A stretch of 64,000 nt of DNA from Alteromonadaceae bacterium 2753L.S.0a.02 (GCA_007827375.1 VISH01000002.1:1513001-1577000); one strand, 5' to 3'; counted from the stretch's first letter, positions 30,545 through 39,583 are shown. Numbers and translations: made by a program. The notes: a model not told the origin generated them from the sequence alone.

Positions 30545-31948
30545 TTATTTTTTTACAACACCTTTTTCTGTCACTTTTTCTCCGGCTTTCAAACCAATGG
30601 GGAACTTGGCTAAGTAGTCATTGGGTTTGTGGCCGTCGTAGGTGATGTTGTCGATAAATTCCGTTTGTGGTTCTCGGTAGCCATCGCTGCCAAAGGGGAA
30701 ATCTTTTTTCTTCACTTTGCCTTCGGCAATGAGTAATTCAGCAGCCTTCATATAAATTTCCGGCTTATAAACTTTCTTGGCGATGTCTTGATACCAGCTG
30801 TCGGGCTTGTCTTCGCCAATTTGACCCCAGCGACGCATTTGAGTGAGGTACCAGACAGCATCTGAGTAGTAGGGGTAATTCGCAAAGTAGCGGAAGAACA
30901 CATTAAAGTCGGGCACATCGCGCACGTCGCCTTTTTCGTATTCAAAAGTACCCGTCATGGAATTGGCGATAACCTTGTAATCCGCGCCTACGTAATTTGG
31001 TTTAGCAAGAATTTTTACAGCTTCTTCACGGTTTACATTGTTATTTTCATCGAGCCACTGCGCGGCACGAATCAGCGCTTTTACCACAGCGAGATGCGTA
31101 TTGGGGTATTTTTCCGCCCAGGCGTTGGAAACACCGAAGACTTTTTCGGGGTTGTTTTTCCACACTTCGTAATCGGTAATTACGGGCACGCCAATACCCT
31201 TGAAAACCGCTTGCTGGTTCCAGGGTTCTCCCACGCAGTATCCATATATGGTGCCAGCTTCAAGAGTCGCCGGCATTTGTGGAGGCGGGGTGACCGAAAG
31301 CAGAGTGTCTGCGCCAATTTGACCGACAGTACCCGACGCACCGGGTCCGTAAAAACCGGGCTGAAGCCCGCCAGCGGCAAGCCAGTAACGTAATTCATAG
31401 TTGTGGGTGGAGACCGGGAATACCATTCCCATATTGAAAGGCTTGCCATCGGCTTTGTATTTATCGACGACCGGTTTTAAGGCGCTGGCACTGATAGGAT
31501 GCACCGGCTTGCCGTTTTTCATCGGAATATTCGGTTTCATCTGCTTCCAGATTTCATTGGAAACTGTAATTCCGTTACCGTTGAGGTCCATGCTAAATGC
31601 CGTGATGATGTGTGCCTTGGTACCGTAACCAATTGTTGCACCGAGTGGCTGGCCAGCAAGCATGTGCGCACCATCGAGCTTGCCATCAATCACGCCGTCG
31701 AGCAGTACTTTCCAGTTGGCTTGCGCTTCCAAAGTCACGAAAAGGCCTTCGTCTTCAAAAAAACCTTGCTCATAGGCGATAGCAAGGGGAGCCATATCCG
31801 TAAGTTTGATAAACCCAAAGGTGAGTTCGTCTTTTTCCAGTTCGAGTTCTTTCGCGAAACTTCCAGAGCTGAATGCACTGATGGCAGTTATAACGGCGGC
31901 AGCACTGAGGCGTTTGATCTTCTGCGAAAGAGAAAAATCTTGTCTCAT
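30545..31948 (-). CDS. Periplasmic nitrate-type substrate-binding protein (NrtA/CmpA family)
   Basis: A 467-residue binding protein. The N-terminus has a Sec signal peptide (KIKRLSAAAVITAISAF, cleavage near SFA|KE), without a lipobox, so it is likely free in the periplasm. The mature part has the family pattern LTFGFIKLTDMAPLAIAYEQGFF, ANWKVLLDG and the later YCVGEPWNQQA. NrtA binds nitrate and CmpA bicarbonate; the ligand here is not certain, but nitrogen-type promoter elements upstream favour nitrate or nitrite. I placed the start at ATG 31948, 7 nt after GGGAT; an ATG two codons earlier is possible. It is the first gene of the operon, and no nitrate reductase gene is in the window. Confidence 0.9.
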   Translation of the reverse strand: MRQDFSLSQKIKRLSAAAVITAISAFSSGSFAKELELEKDELTFGFIKLTDMAPLAIAYEQGFFEDEGLFVTLEAQANWKVLLDGVIDGKLDGAHMLAGQPLGATIGYGTKAHIITAFSMDLNGNGITVSNEIWKQMKPNIPMKNGKPVHPISASALKPVVDKYKADGKPFNMGMVFPVSTHNYELRYWLAAGGLQPGFYGPGASGTVGQIGADTLLSVTPPPQMPATLEAGTIYGYCVGEPWNQQAVFKGIGVPVITDYEVWKNNPEKVFGVSNAWAEKYPNTHLAVVKALIRAAQWLDENNNVNREEAVKILAKPNYVGADYKVIANSMTGTFEYEKGDVRDVPDFNVFFRYFANYPYYSDAVWYLTQMRRWGQIGEDKPDSWYQDIAKKVYKPEIYMKAAELLIAEGKVKKKDFPFGSDGYREPQTEFIDNITYDGHKPNDYLAKFPIGLKAGEKVTEKGVVKK

Positions 31949-32086
31949 GTTCATATCCCAATTGATTTGTAGTTTGTTGGCGGGTAGATCGCGATACAGC
32001 TGCGACCCGATTGGTTCAAAAACGGTGCATTTCTGAAATTGAATAAAAATTCAGTGCCCGAATTATTAAAACGCTACCGTCACTTC

Positions 32087-32101
32087 GCAAAACTCTTGCC
32101 A
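32087..32101 (-). promoter_or_regulatory. Sigma-54 (RpoN) promoter for the nrt-type operon
   Basis: Minus-strand sequence TGGCAAGAGTTTTGC. The consensus is TGGCAC-N5-TTGC; GG and GC have the exact -24/-12 spacing and only one core base differs. The transcript would start near 32075, giving a leader of about 125 nt. Confidence 0.72.
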
Positions 32102-32188
32102 AACGCGACATTTTTGTAATAAATTTAAATAAATCAGTAGTTTAAGTGATTAATCGTGGAAGGTCGGTGCAGTGTTAATTTGGCTTTA

Positions 32189-32205
32189 TGCACGCTATTG
32201 GTGAT
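32189..32205. promoter_or_regulatory. NtrC-like enhancer site
   Basis: TGCAC-GCTAT-TGGTG-AT matches the NtrC consensus TGCAC-N5-TGGTG-CA except for the last two bases. Its centre is about 120 bp upstream of the predicted sigma-54 start, a normal enhancer distance. Confidence 0.65.
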
Positions 32206-32330
32206 TATTGTGCTGTATTTAAGAACACTAATGTAATCATCACCGCGTTGTTGTGGTAACAAAGTGATGCTTTTGTCGGGTTTGGTTGATTCTTATTGGT
32301 GCATTAGTTGGGTGAGAGATCCTAGAATAC

Positions 32331-32373
32331 AAAAAAACCGCCCTGCAATTGAATTGCAGGACGGCTTTTTTTT
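32331..32373 (-). terminator. Terminator after the RNase II gene (bidirectional type)
   Basis: Long stem CCG-CCCTGCAATT / AATTGCAGG-CGG with one mismatch (32338-32364), flanked by A7 on the left and T8 on the right. Thus it can end transcription on both strands. It lies 34 bp after the RNase II stop. Confidence 0.85.
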
Positions 32374-32406
32374 AAACTGTTAGATCGAATTTTGGATGTG
32401 GATGCG

Positions 32407-34380
32407 TTAGGAAATCACATTAAAAGCGATACGGCGTTTATCCATATCGACACTTTCTACTTTAACCTCGACCTCGTCTTCCAAGCGGTACACAGTTTCG
32501 CCTACCTGCAAGGTCATACGTTTTGCATCGAAGGTTTTCTCAGAATTTTTGGGGAATAGAATGAAGCCATCGACCCCGTGCTCCAACAAGCGAGCACCAA
32601 ATCCCTGTTGCGTCACAATGCGAATTTTCGCTTTGCCGATATAGCCAATCAGCTCCTGCTCGGCATATTGACAGATCAGCCATTGCTGCAGTTCGCGCTC
32701 TGCTTGACGACCGTTGCCGAGGTTTTCGCTGAGTCGATTGATATAATCGTCATTGGCGGGTCGGAACTTGTTGCCCTGTAAATGGCTCTGGATAGCCCAA
32801 TGGTTGAAGAGATCGGCAAAGCGCCGAATAGGCGAGGTAATAGTTGCGTAATGAGACATTCCGATGCCCAAGTGGCCTGCAGGCGTGGTTGCCAGTTCGC
32901 TGGTTGGCATCATGCGTCTTAAGGCGGGTACCAAACATTGTTTATCAGTGTCACTACTCAAACTGTTAATCAAATGGGTGAACCCTTCGAGAGATGTAAT
33001 GTCGTCGCCGGGGATTTCCTCTTCCTTAAGCAGCGCTTTGACCTCGCCCAAGCGATCTTCGCGGAACCCGGAGTGCGTCGTAAACACACCTGAATTGAAT
33101 TCGGCGAGGTACATCCCTGCACAGTGGTTGGTGGCGAGCATCGCCTCTTCCACAATCTTATGGGCGGCGCTGCGCTCTCTGACATGAGATTTGCAAATTT
33201 TGCCCTTGTCGTTAAGTTCAAAGAAATATTCAGTTTGATCGGGAGTTACCAGGTTGTGGCTGGTACGGTAAGCGAAGCGCAATTCGCTGAACGCTGCCAA
33301 TTGCTTCAACTGCGCGGCAATTTCGGGGTCGTTGCTGGTTTCATCGTAGCTGGGTGCATCATCACTTAAAAAGCTGCCTACCGCATTGTAATTGAGTTTG
33401 GCTCGGGACTTTATCAGTGCGCGGCTAAATTCAAACCCGGAAATCGCACCGTCTTTTTGCACGGTCATACTGCAACACAATACGGGACGTGTTTCGTTTG
33501 GCACCAGAGAAAAACAATCGTTGGCCAGTGGCTCCGGCAACATCGCAATAACACCACCCAATAAATAAAGGCTTTGTGCATTGCGATGGCTACTTTGCGC
33601 GAGCGGTGAATTTTGGGAAATGAAGCTGGCGGGGTCGGCTATCGCCACTTTAAGCTCATAGCGGGTTTCACCCTCAGTATCGAGGGTTTTTAGCGTTATC
33701 GCATCATCCATATCGCGGGTACTTTCTGAGTCAATAGTAATAAAGGGTAAATCGCTCAGATCGGTACGATCACTGCCAAAACTTGCGCTGTTAAATAGTT
33801 GCCCAATTTCAGCAACCTGTTTTTGTACCTTGTCGTTGTAACGCGGCACCAAGTCATACTTTGCGGAAACAAACAAGCGCTCAATATGTGGGTCTTCTTC
33901 CTGGCCGATGCGCTCTAAAATTCTCGCAGAGGCTTTGCCATCTTGATAGGGGTGTTGTAACAGCTTTGCCACCACCATGTCACCTTCTTTACAGCGGTTG
34001 CGACCTTTGGGGGGGATAAATATCCAGCGGTTTATCGGTGAGGATTTCATGCCTGGCGCCGCGCCCAAAGGCACTACGAAATGACCCTTTTTTGTAATAC
34101 GGTATTGCCCAAGAAAACGGTCTAAAGATTGCTCCAATAATGATTCGAGTGTCGCCTCCAACTGATCTTTGCTATTTTTGGTGAGGCTGACTTTTACTTT
34201 ATCGCCCGGGATGACATGTTGCATTTTTTCTGGTGACAGAAAGGCATCTCTACCGTCTTCTAGGCGTACAAATCCAAACCGGCCGTTGGTGCCTGCGACG
34301 TGGCCAATGCCATATTCTTTGGAGGCCTGGATATTGGATTTAAGCTGCGATAACTGCGCAAGAGTATCTTTGTCGAACAT
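32407..34380 (-). CDS. rnb: Exoribonuclease II family protein (RNase II/RNB)
   Basis: A 657-residue 3'-to-5' exoribonuclease that degrades single-stranded RNA. N-terminal cold-shock-like domains (GHVAGTNGRFGFVRLEDGRDAFL) lead into the RNB catalytic domain with metal ligands in DSESTRDMDDA (D217, D223, D225, D226) and the conserved ITSPIRRFADL near 540. A short S1 domain closes the protein. Length fits RNase II (644 in E. coli) rather than RNase R (about 810). There is no lysine-rich tail as in RNase R. It is transcribed divergently from the AstE/AspA-type gene. Confidence 0.9.
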   Translation of the reverse strand: MFDKDTLAQLSQLKSNIQASKEYGIGHVAGTNGRFGFVRLEDGRDAFLSPEKMQHVIPGDKVKVSLTKNSKDQLEATLESLLEQSLDRFLGQYRITKKGHFVVPLGAAPGMKSSPINRWIFIPPKGRNRCKEGDMVVAKLLQHPYQDGKASARILERIGQEEDPHIERLFVSAKYDLVPRYNDKVQKQVAEIGQLFNSASFGSDRTDLSDLPFITIDSESTRDMDDAITLKTLDTEGETRYELKVAIADPASFISQNSPLAQSSHRNAQSLYLLGGVIAMLPEPLANDCFSLVPNETRPVLCCSMTVQKDGAISGFEFSRALIKSRAKLNYNAVGSFLSDDAPSYDETSNDPEIAAQLKQLAAFSELRFAYRTSHNLVTPDQTEYFFELNDKGKICKSHVRERSAAHKIVEEAMLATNHCAGMYLAEFNSGVFTTHSGFREDRLGEVKALLKEEEIPGDDITSLEGFTHLINSLSSDTDKQCLVPALRRMMPTSELATTPAGHLGIGMSHYATITSPIRRFADLFNHWAIQSHLQGNKFRPANDDYINRLSENLGNGRQAERELQQWLICQYAEQELIGYIGKAKIRIVTQQGFGARLLEHGVDGFILFPKNSEKTFDAKRMTLQVGETVYRLEDEVEVKVESVDMDKRRIAFNVIS

Positions 34381-34520
34381 TAAGGGCTGATCCTTGGGAA
34401 TACAAAGCCGGGCATTCTACCAGAATTAATTACACGCTGAGTGAGCGCAATAGGTGCAAAATACGCGATTATGGCTTATAAGAAAGAAGAGTTTTATTTA
34501 ATGTGGGAGACCATCCTTTA

Positions 34521-35981
34521 ATGGCGCAGTTTTGCCAGACACTTCTAAAATGGGGCATTGTTTTATCGTTATCGTCAGCAATATGCGCTAAAGCTGCTGA
34601 TTCAGGGACTAATCCACCTGCTCAAACGGAGGGAAATCAACTCAGTCAGCCTGTGACCGACGCTGAATCGGAAACGCCTAATCCGTCGCCAGAACTCAAG
34701 CAAGCCGAGCATATGGACCTCAAGAAGGTGGTAACCGAGCCTCTGGCAACTCCTTTACCAGAAACGCTGGAAGCTGCTGAAACGCTGCCGCAGGAAGTAC
34801 AGTCTAACGAAATTGATGAACCAGAGGGCGATCTTGACCAGGGCGGTGACTTGAGCGCAACCGAGACCCCAATGGCAGAGATAACCCCCGTTGCCGCAGA
34901 GCCCAGTGCCGTCCAGGAACCCCTGGTGATGTTAAATAGCGAAGTTGCACCCGGAACCGCGACGCGCCTTTCCTGGACTCCAAATGTTTCCTTTATGGGT
35001 ATTGCTGCCCCATCAGCGGTATTGGTGGTGCATGGCGCCAAGCCGGGCCCTAAGGTGTGCCTGACTGCTGCGATTCATGGTGATGAATTAAACGGTATAG
35101 AAGTCGTACGTCATGTGCTTTACAGCATTAATCCCCAAGAACTCGCGGGAACAGTGATCGGTGTACCCATTGTTAACTTACAGGGTTTCCGCCGCAGTTC
35201 GCGTTATCTGCCAGATCGGCGAGATTTGAATCGATATTTCCCTGGCAATCCCAATGGTAGTTCTGCTTCCCGTATCGCCAACAGCTTTTTTAGTGGCGTA
35301 ATTCAGCACTGCGACCTTCTGGTTGATATGCACACCGGATCATTCCACCGTACAAACCTGCCGCAGCTTCGCGCTAACCTGCTTGAGCCTGAAGTGGCGG
35401 CGCTTACTCGCAAAATGGGCTCAATTGTTGTTGTGCACAGTGTTGGACGACAGGGTTGTTTACGCCGTGCCGCTGTCGAACAAGGCATTCCCGCAGTCAC
35501 CCTTGAAGCCGGGCAACCCCATGAATTGCAGAAGGCCGCTGTTACCCACGGGATTAAAAGCGTCGAAACACTGTTGGATTCGCTGAATATGCTCGATCGC
35601 AGGCCTTTTTGGGAGTTCAAGTCAGAGCCGGTTTTTTATCAGTCGAAATGGGTCCGCGCGACTTCGGGTGGTATTTTATTCAGCGAAGTGGCCCTCGGTG
35701 ATCGTGTAAAAAACGGTACCCTGCTGGGGGTGATTACCGATCCGATTACCAACAGCCGCCAGGAAATTTCTTCGCCTGTTTCAGGCCGCGTCATTGGCAT
35801 GGCATTGAATCAAGTGATGTACCCTGGGTTCGCCGCATATCACATTGGCTTGAGTTCCTCAGTGGAAGAACTCAGTGACGAACCCACGCTGGACGATGCC
35901 GCCGATGAGGACGGCAACCTTAATGGCGTTGATGCTCCATCTGGCGAGACAGATGAGCGCCTTCTTGAAGATTCGGAGTAA
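34521..35981 (+). CDS. Exported succinylglutamate desuccinylase/aspartoacylase (AstE/AspA) family zinc hydrolase
   Basis: A 486-residue protein. Residues 1-26 form a signal peptide (LLKWGIVLSLSSAICAKAA). Residues 27-140 are low-complexity and rich in Glu, Pro and Thr. The catalytic domain has the zinc site H186-GDE189 in AAIHGDELNG, with the third ligand H271 in VDMHTGS. VTLEAGQPHEL carries the probable catalytic glutamate. The C-terminal about 100 residues form the beta-barrel lobe of this family, and the last 35 are acidic. Cytoplasmic AstE/AspA enzymes remove acyl groups from amino acids; the signal peptide here implies an envelope role whose substrate is unknown. ATG 34521 is preferred over GTG 34503. 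Confidence 0.82.
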   Translation: MAQFCQTLLKWGIVLSLSSAICAKAADSGTNPPAQTEGNQLSQPVTDAESETPNPSPELKQAEHMDLKKVVTEPLATPLPETLEAAETLPQEVQSNEIDEPEGDLDQGGDLSATETPMAEITPVAAEPSAVQEPLVMLNSEVAPGTATRLSWTPNVSFMGIAAPSAVLVVHGAKPGPKVCLTAAIHGDELNGIEVVRHVLYSINPQELAGTVIGVPIVNLQGFRRSSRYLPDRRDLNRYFPGNPNGSSASRIANSFFSGVIQHCDLLVDMHTGSFHRTNLPQLRANLLEPEVAALTRKMGSIVVVHSVGRQGCLRRAAVEQGIPAVTLEAGQPHELQKAAVTHGIKSVETLLDSLNMLDRRPFWEFKSEPVFYQSKWVRATSGGILFSEVALGDRVKNGTLLGVITDPITNSRQEISSPVSGRVIGMALNQVMYPGFAAYHIGLSSSVEELSDEPTLDDAADEDGNLNGVDAPSGETDERLLEDSE

Positions 35982-35997
35982 CCCTGTTCTCGCAGTT

Positions 35998-37059
35998 CTA
36001 CTGCAATACCGGGCTGTGAAGCGTGATAGGTTCTTTAGTTTTCACCCAGGGAAGCTCCAGTAAAGTGGTAACCGGTTTGTAAGACATTAAGGCCTGCAAA
36101 GATTCGCTTTCGTTCCAGAAAAACGCGTCTGGGTCGCGCCAGCTCATAAACCAGGCCCAACGTTTTTGTTGCTGCAAAATTTCAGGCGTTGGTAATCCAC
36201 CCACTTCACCCAGAGCGATAGGGCGACCTTCTGCAAGCGTTAGCAATTGGTTGTAATTGTCGGAATCGAAGCGCTTGGTGTAGACGTCGGTTGCCAAAAC
36301 GTCGACAACATCGTGACCGGGATAAAACAGTTTGTAGTTGGGTACGTTCTCTTTCACCTCGTTAGCATTCCAAACCCAAATCAAATTGTTTAACTTGTGA
36401 AATTCTGTGAACCGCTGGTACATCATGCGCCAGAGTTTTTGATAGCCGCTTGTACCCTCGCGATAACCCCACCAGAACCAAAAACCATTCATTTCATGGT
36501 ACGGGCGCCATAACACGGGAACCTTGGCATCCCTCAATTGCTTCAGGTGCCAGGCAATAACGTCAACCTGAGACTTCCAGCGCTCGTTCAATGGCGTGCC
36601 GGGGGTTGTGAGTTCCTGCCACTGGGCATCGCTCAATTTGGTTTGAATAGCGTCTGAGAAGCTACCGGGCTCGTCTTGAGTGGGCACCACCGCGTGCCAC
36701 ATTAAGGTGATGATAAAACCTTGCTGGTGACGCTGTATGGCCTGATCGACAATCGCCTGGCGAAAATTAATACCGTCCCAAGTTCCCGGCGCGCTAAAAC
36801 CGAAATCCTGACCAAATACTGCTGGGTATTCGCCACTCATGCGGTAAAACCCGGCGAGCCGATTGTCACCGTTCAACGGCGCGTTGTGCTGGCCGGCAAG
36901 AATTTTATTGCCGGATATTTTGTAGAGATAGCTCAGTAAGGCCTTGGCTTCGGGAGAAGCGTCAGGGTTAACCGGCGGAAACTTCTTGGCTTGGGCACAA
37001 CAACATAAAACCAGGAATACAACGCAGAAAAGCATTTTTATTTTGGTTCCTAAAATCAT
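35998..37059 (-). CDS. Secreted GH26 endo-beta-1,4-mannanase
   Basis: A 353-residue glycoside hydrolase that would cut beta-1,4-mannan chains in plant or algal cell walls. The signal peptide (about 1-24) ends near CAQA|KK. The GH26 barrel shows the acid/base glutamate E189 in WRPYHEMNGFWFWWG and the nucleophile E285 in IALGEVGG, with the conserved WHAVVP loop. No carbohydrate-binding module is attached. AGGAGG 7 nt before the ATG is a strong ribosome-binding site. It converges with the AstE/AspA-type gene with only 16 nt between. It may belong to a dispersed polysaccharide-degradation set. Confidence 0.95.
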   Translation of the reverse strand: MILGTKIKMLFCVVFLVLCCCAQAKKFPPVNPDASPEAKALLSYLYKISGNKILAGQHNAPLNGDNRLAGFYRMSGEYPAVFGQDFGFSAPGTWDGINFRQAIVDQAIQRHQQGFIITLMWHAVVPTQDEPGSFSDAIQTKLSDAQWQELTTPGTPLNERWKSQVDVIAWHLKQLRDAKVPVLWRPYHEMNGFWFWWGYREGTSGYQKLWRMMYQRFTEFHKLNNLIWVWNANEVKENVPNYKLFYPGHDVVDVLATDVYTKRFDSDNYNQLLTLAEGRPIALGEVGGLPTPEILQQQKRWAWFMSWRDPDAFFWNESESLQALMSYKPVTTLLELPWVKTKEPITLHSPVLQ

Positions 37060-37474
37060 GGGTTTCCTCCTGTTTTGGTTCTGTCACTATAGGGCAGCTG
37101 GGCAGCAATAGCTTGTGATGAGCAGCCGTTTAAGGTTCTTGGTGTAACGCTTGGGGAACTGTGTGCCTTTATTTTTTAATAGGGTGATTAGGGGCTAACA
37201 GGGAAGATTCAATAGGCGACTGGATTCCATAAATGTGTAGTGCGTCATTACGTAACTTTATCGAAATTGATATAAAAGTGATCGAATTTGTCAATGTCTA
37301 GTTTGTTTAGGCATAAAACGAAGCTGGCCATTGATTTTAACGTAATGAATGAGTACATTTTGTGTTCATGTTGAATTGTGTGCCACTCTCTGCCAGATAT
37401 ATCTCAGAATATTTACGAGTGCGCAACATTGCATTTTCGCTGATTGACCATTCACCAAGTTAAGGGAGAGAGAG
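37060..37474. other. Region upstream of the mannanase gene
   Basis: No gene. A minus-strand sigma-70-type promoter candidate has -35 TTGACA (37289-37294), a 16-nt spacer and -10 TATCAA (37267-37272), giving a leader of about 200 nt for the mannanase. AT-rich direct repeats (TCGAAATT, TCGAATTT) overlap it. A separate short gene begins at 37475. Confidence 0.4.
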
Positions 37475-37801
37475 ATGTTTTCCACTGGCTGGATATCGCA
37501 CATCGCCAGTCTATTCCGCAAGGTAGTCTGCGGCATGCTCTTTGTGCTACTCACATTCTTGGCCTGCTACTGCAACATGTCGGCACGGCAATTCAGCGTC
37601 CTCTCATACGCGCACCAGCTTGGTTTAGATCCGGTAAGCACTGCCGGGCTAATATGGCGCTTTCAAGAGAAAAGCGACGTAATGTGTGAAGGTTTTGAAG
37701 TCGAGCCCCTCATTGACGCCGTAACCCGCGCCTCTGGTGACAAGTTGATCTTGCTGGAAGGCAGCAGCGGTATTTGTACATCAGTTATAGACGTCGCTTA
37801 G
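37475..37801 (+). CDS. Hypothetical small membrane-associated protein
   Basis: A 108-residue frame preceded by AAGGGAGAGAGAG, a good ribosome-binding site. It has one hydrophobic segment (about 17-34, VVCGMLFVLLTFLACYC) that could be a signal anchor or a poor lipobox. The rest has no recognisable domain. Coding status rests on the ribosome-binding site and position alone. It is isolated, with about 490 bp before the next gene. Confidence 0.42.
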   Translation: MFSTGWISHIASLFRKVVCGMLFVLLTFLACYCNMSARQFSVLSYAHQLGLDPVSTAGLIWRFQEKSDVMCEGFEVEPLIDAVTRASGDKLILLEGSSGICTSVIDVA

Positions 37802-38293
37802 ATTTCTTCCTTCGGTGCACGCCACTGGCGTTTTTACCTCGCTTATTGGCTTGCCTCCCTTGGTCGAATAATATCCCAGACTTCACGCTGCGAGCTGGCG
37901 ACGAGTATAGCAGCATTCCGGTTCTTTGATTTCCATCTCTACTCTCTTCAATTCTCTCTCAAGCGGTTTGTCGTCTGATATTACTTCCGTTTATCTAACT
38001 CAGCTATTAGTTCCAGTCTTTGTTCTTGTGACTGGTTCTTAATAACGATATATTTGTGACAGGTATCACACTAAAACATCAAAAAAGAGACTTATTACCA
38101 TTTTTTATATTCTTATCTTATAAGAACAAAATGGTTATTGAGATAAAAGCGATATAAAGATATCGTTTAAAAATCGAACAAATCGCGTCAAAGCGTGAAA
38201 GGGAGGGCCACCAACAGGACGACAATTTTGTACCGCATATCACGCGGCAAAACGGGCAACGCTGTACGCTTCAGTGGAATTAAGGGTATGACC
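37802..38293. other. Leader and promoter region of the type IV pilin operon
   Basis: No convincing gene. It holds the CRP-like site at 38055-38070, inverted repeat TTCTTAT-CTT-ATAAGAA (38110-38126), inverted repeat CGATAT-AAAG-ATATCG (38150-38165), and a weak promoter candidate (TTGAGA at 38138, 17 nt, TATCGT at 38161). The region is strongly AT-rich. Confidence 0.5.
38055..38070. promoter_or_regulatory. CRP (cAMP receptor protein)-like site
   Basis: TGTGA-CAGGTA-TCACA matches the core CRP consensus TGTGA-N6-TCACA perfectly on both halves. It is about 225 bp before the pilin operon start. Confidence 0.6.
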
Positions 38294-38728
38294 ATGTTAG
38301 TGAAAGTGAGCGAGTGCGCATCGTCACCGGGCCGGGCGGCCGGGTTCAGTTTGATTGAGCTGATGATTGCCCTGGTAATTGCCGCCATTCTCGCAGGAAT
38401 CGCTATTCCTTCTTACACCAATTACATCGAGCGCAGCAAAATGCGTTCTGCTCAGGCCGATTTAGTCGCACTCACCGTAAACATTGAAAATGAATATCAG
38501 CGGATGCTGAGCTACCCAGTAATTGCGGAGGAAGACGACCTCAGCGAGCGCTACAACGGTTGGAATGCCACCTCCGATGATTTTGACATTTCGGCAGTTT
38601 CCACTGCTGCGGGTTACACCTTAACCGCCTCTGGTCGTAACAGCCTGGAGGGCTGTACTCTCACGATAGACAACAATAACACTCGCGCTGCAACCGATTG
38701 CCCCCAGGGTAATGGAGATTGGATATGA
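38294..38728 (+). CDS. Type IV pilin, PilE-like minor pilin
   Basis: A prepilin of about 144 residues: leader peptide ending in AAG, cleaved before FSLIELMIALVIAAILAGIAIPSY, which has the conserved Glu at position 5. The C-terminal domain has two late cysteines (GCTL...TDCP) forming the D-region loop. I prefer ATG 38294, 7 nt after AGGG, to the longer frame from 38195, which would give an implausibly long leader. First gene of a minor-pilin operon; stop overlaps the next start (ATGA). Confidence 0.87.
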   Translation: MLVKVSECASSPGRAAGFSLIELMIALVIAAILAGIAIPSYTNYIERSKMRSAQADLVALTVNIENEYQRMLSYPVIAEEDDLSERYNGWNATSDDFDISAVSTAAGYTLTASGRNSLEGCTLTIDNNNTRAATDCPQGNGDWI

Positions 38729-39189
38729 AGCAGCAGGGCTTGTCGCTAATCGAACTGATGATTGTGATTGCTATTTTCAGTTTGGTTTCTTTGGCTAGCG
38801 TTTCGTTCACCAGTGCTTGGGTGGATGGTAATCGTGTCTTGGAAGGCGAAAGCCTTGTGTTTCAGGCTTTCAGTCGGGCCAAGGCCACTGCATTGCGAAA
38901 TGAGTTTGCCTCCACAGGAGATCAGGCGGCTGCGGCCATGTGCTTCTCCAATAACACTTTGAGCGTTCACGCTGCTAGTGACGGCGCTGCAGCGACGTGT
39001 GCTGGTTCACCGAGCTGGTCGGTGAATTTGCATCAGCGCCTTGAGCTGCAGGCTAACGGTGCAGCGCTTTCCTGTGCCTGTCTTTCCAATCAAGGGCGCC
39101 TTACCCAAACTGGGTGTGCAACCTGCACCAGTGCCAGCAGTATTCGTTTGATTTCGGGAGATGAAAATGCCGATGTATCCTTGTTCTGA
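38725..39189 (+). CDS. fimT: Type IV pilus pseudopilin FimT/GspH-like
   Basis: About 154 residues with prepilin site QQG|LSLIELMIVIAIFSLVSL and a GspH/FimT-type globular part. FimT proteins are minor pilins linked to DNA uptake and pilus assembly. The ATG at 38725 overlaps the previous stop and has GGAG 7 nt upstream. Four cysteines in the C-terminal part (CAC...GCATC) suggest disulfides. Overlaps pilV by about 20 nt, so translation is probably coupled. Confidence 0.85.
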   Translation: MKQQGLSLIELMIVIAIFSLVSLASVSFTSAWVDGNRVLEGESLVFQAFSRAKATALRNEFASTGDQAAAAMCFSNNTLSVHAASDGAAATCAGSPSWSVNLHQRLELQANGAALSCACLSNQGRLTQTGCATCTSASSIRLISGDENADVSLF

Positions 39190-39583
39190 GCATTCTGCAG
39201 TCCATAAATTGCGTCGCCAGCGCGGCGATATCCTCGCGGAATCTATGATTGGTGTGTTGTTATTTGCGATCGCCGGTATGGGAATCTCGCACATTGCATC
39301 CAATGTGGCAGTTAGCCAACGCGACGCCAAAGTACAACACCAAGTAGTTAACGAATTGCGAAGCCTGGTAATTAACCGATCAAACAGTGACGCGCTCTGT
39401 GCGAACACCGCGCTAAGGACCCAGAATTTTTCCTCCCAAATTACCGTTAATGGTTGCACTACGACCTCAGCAACGGTGAATGGTGTTGCGGTATCTAACG
39501 TAAATGCACCCATTGTGCTGTCAGCACAGATAAACGGTCTCGGCGAGGTGCGTGTCGGTGGCCAGGTGGTCGCGCAACAATGA
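39167..39583 (+). CDS. pilV: Type IV pilus minor pilin PilV
   Basis: About 138 residues. Prepilin cleavage RQRG|DILAESMIGVLLFAIAGMG carries the PilV pattern with the glutamate at +5. A role in priming pilus assembly together with PilW and PilX is known for the family. GGGAG lies 6 nt before ATG 39167; an ATG at 39161 is also in frame but too close. Stop and next start overlap as ATGA. Confidence 0.83.
   Translation: MPMYPCSEHSAVHKLRRQRGDILAESMIGVLLFAIAGMGISHIASNVAVSQRDAKVQHQVVNELRSLVINRSNSDALCANTALRTQNFSSQITVNGCTTTSATVNGVAVSNVNAPIVLSAQINGLGEVRVGGQVVAQQ

Larger units (their letters stand above)
31949..32406. other. Regulatory region of the nrt-type operon
   Basis: Contains, from the gene outward: an imperfect hairpin in the leader (31980-32008, CGGGT...ACCCG with inner CGC/GCG), the sigma-54 promoter, an NtrC-like site, a half-site TTGGTGCA at 32296-32303, and the terminator of the next minus-strand gene. 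No protein gene is seen. Confidence 0.6.
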
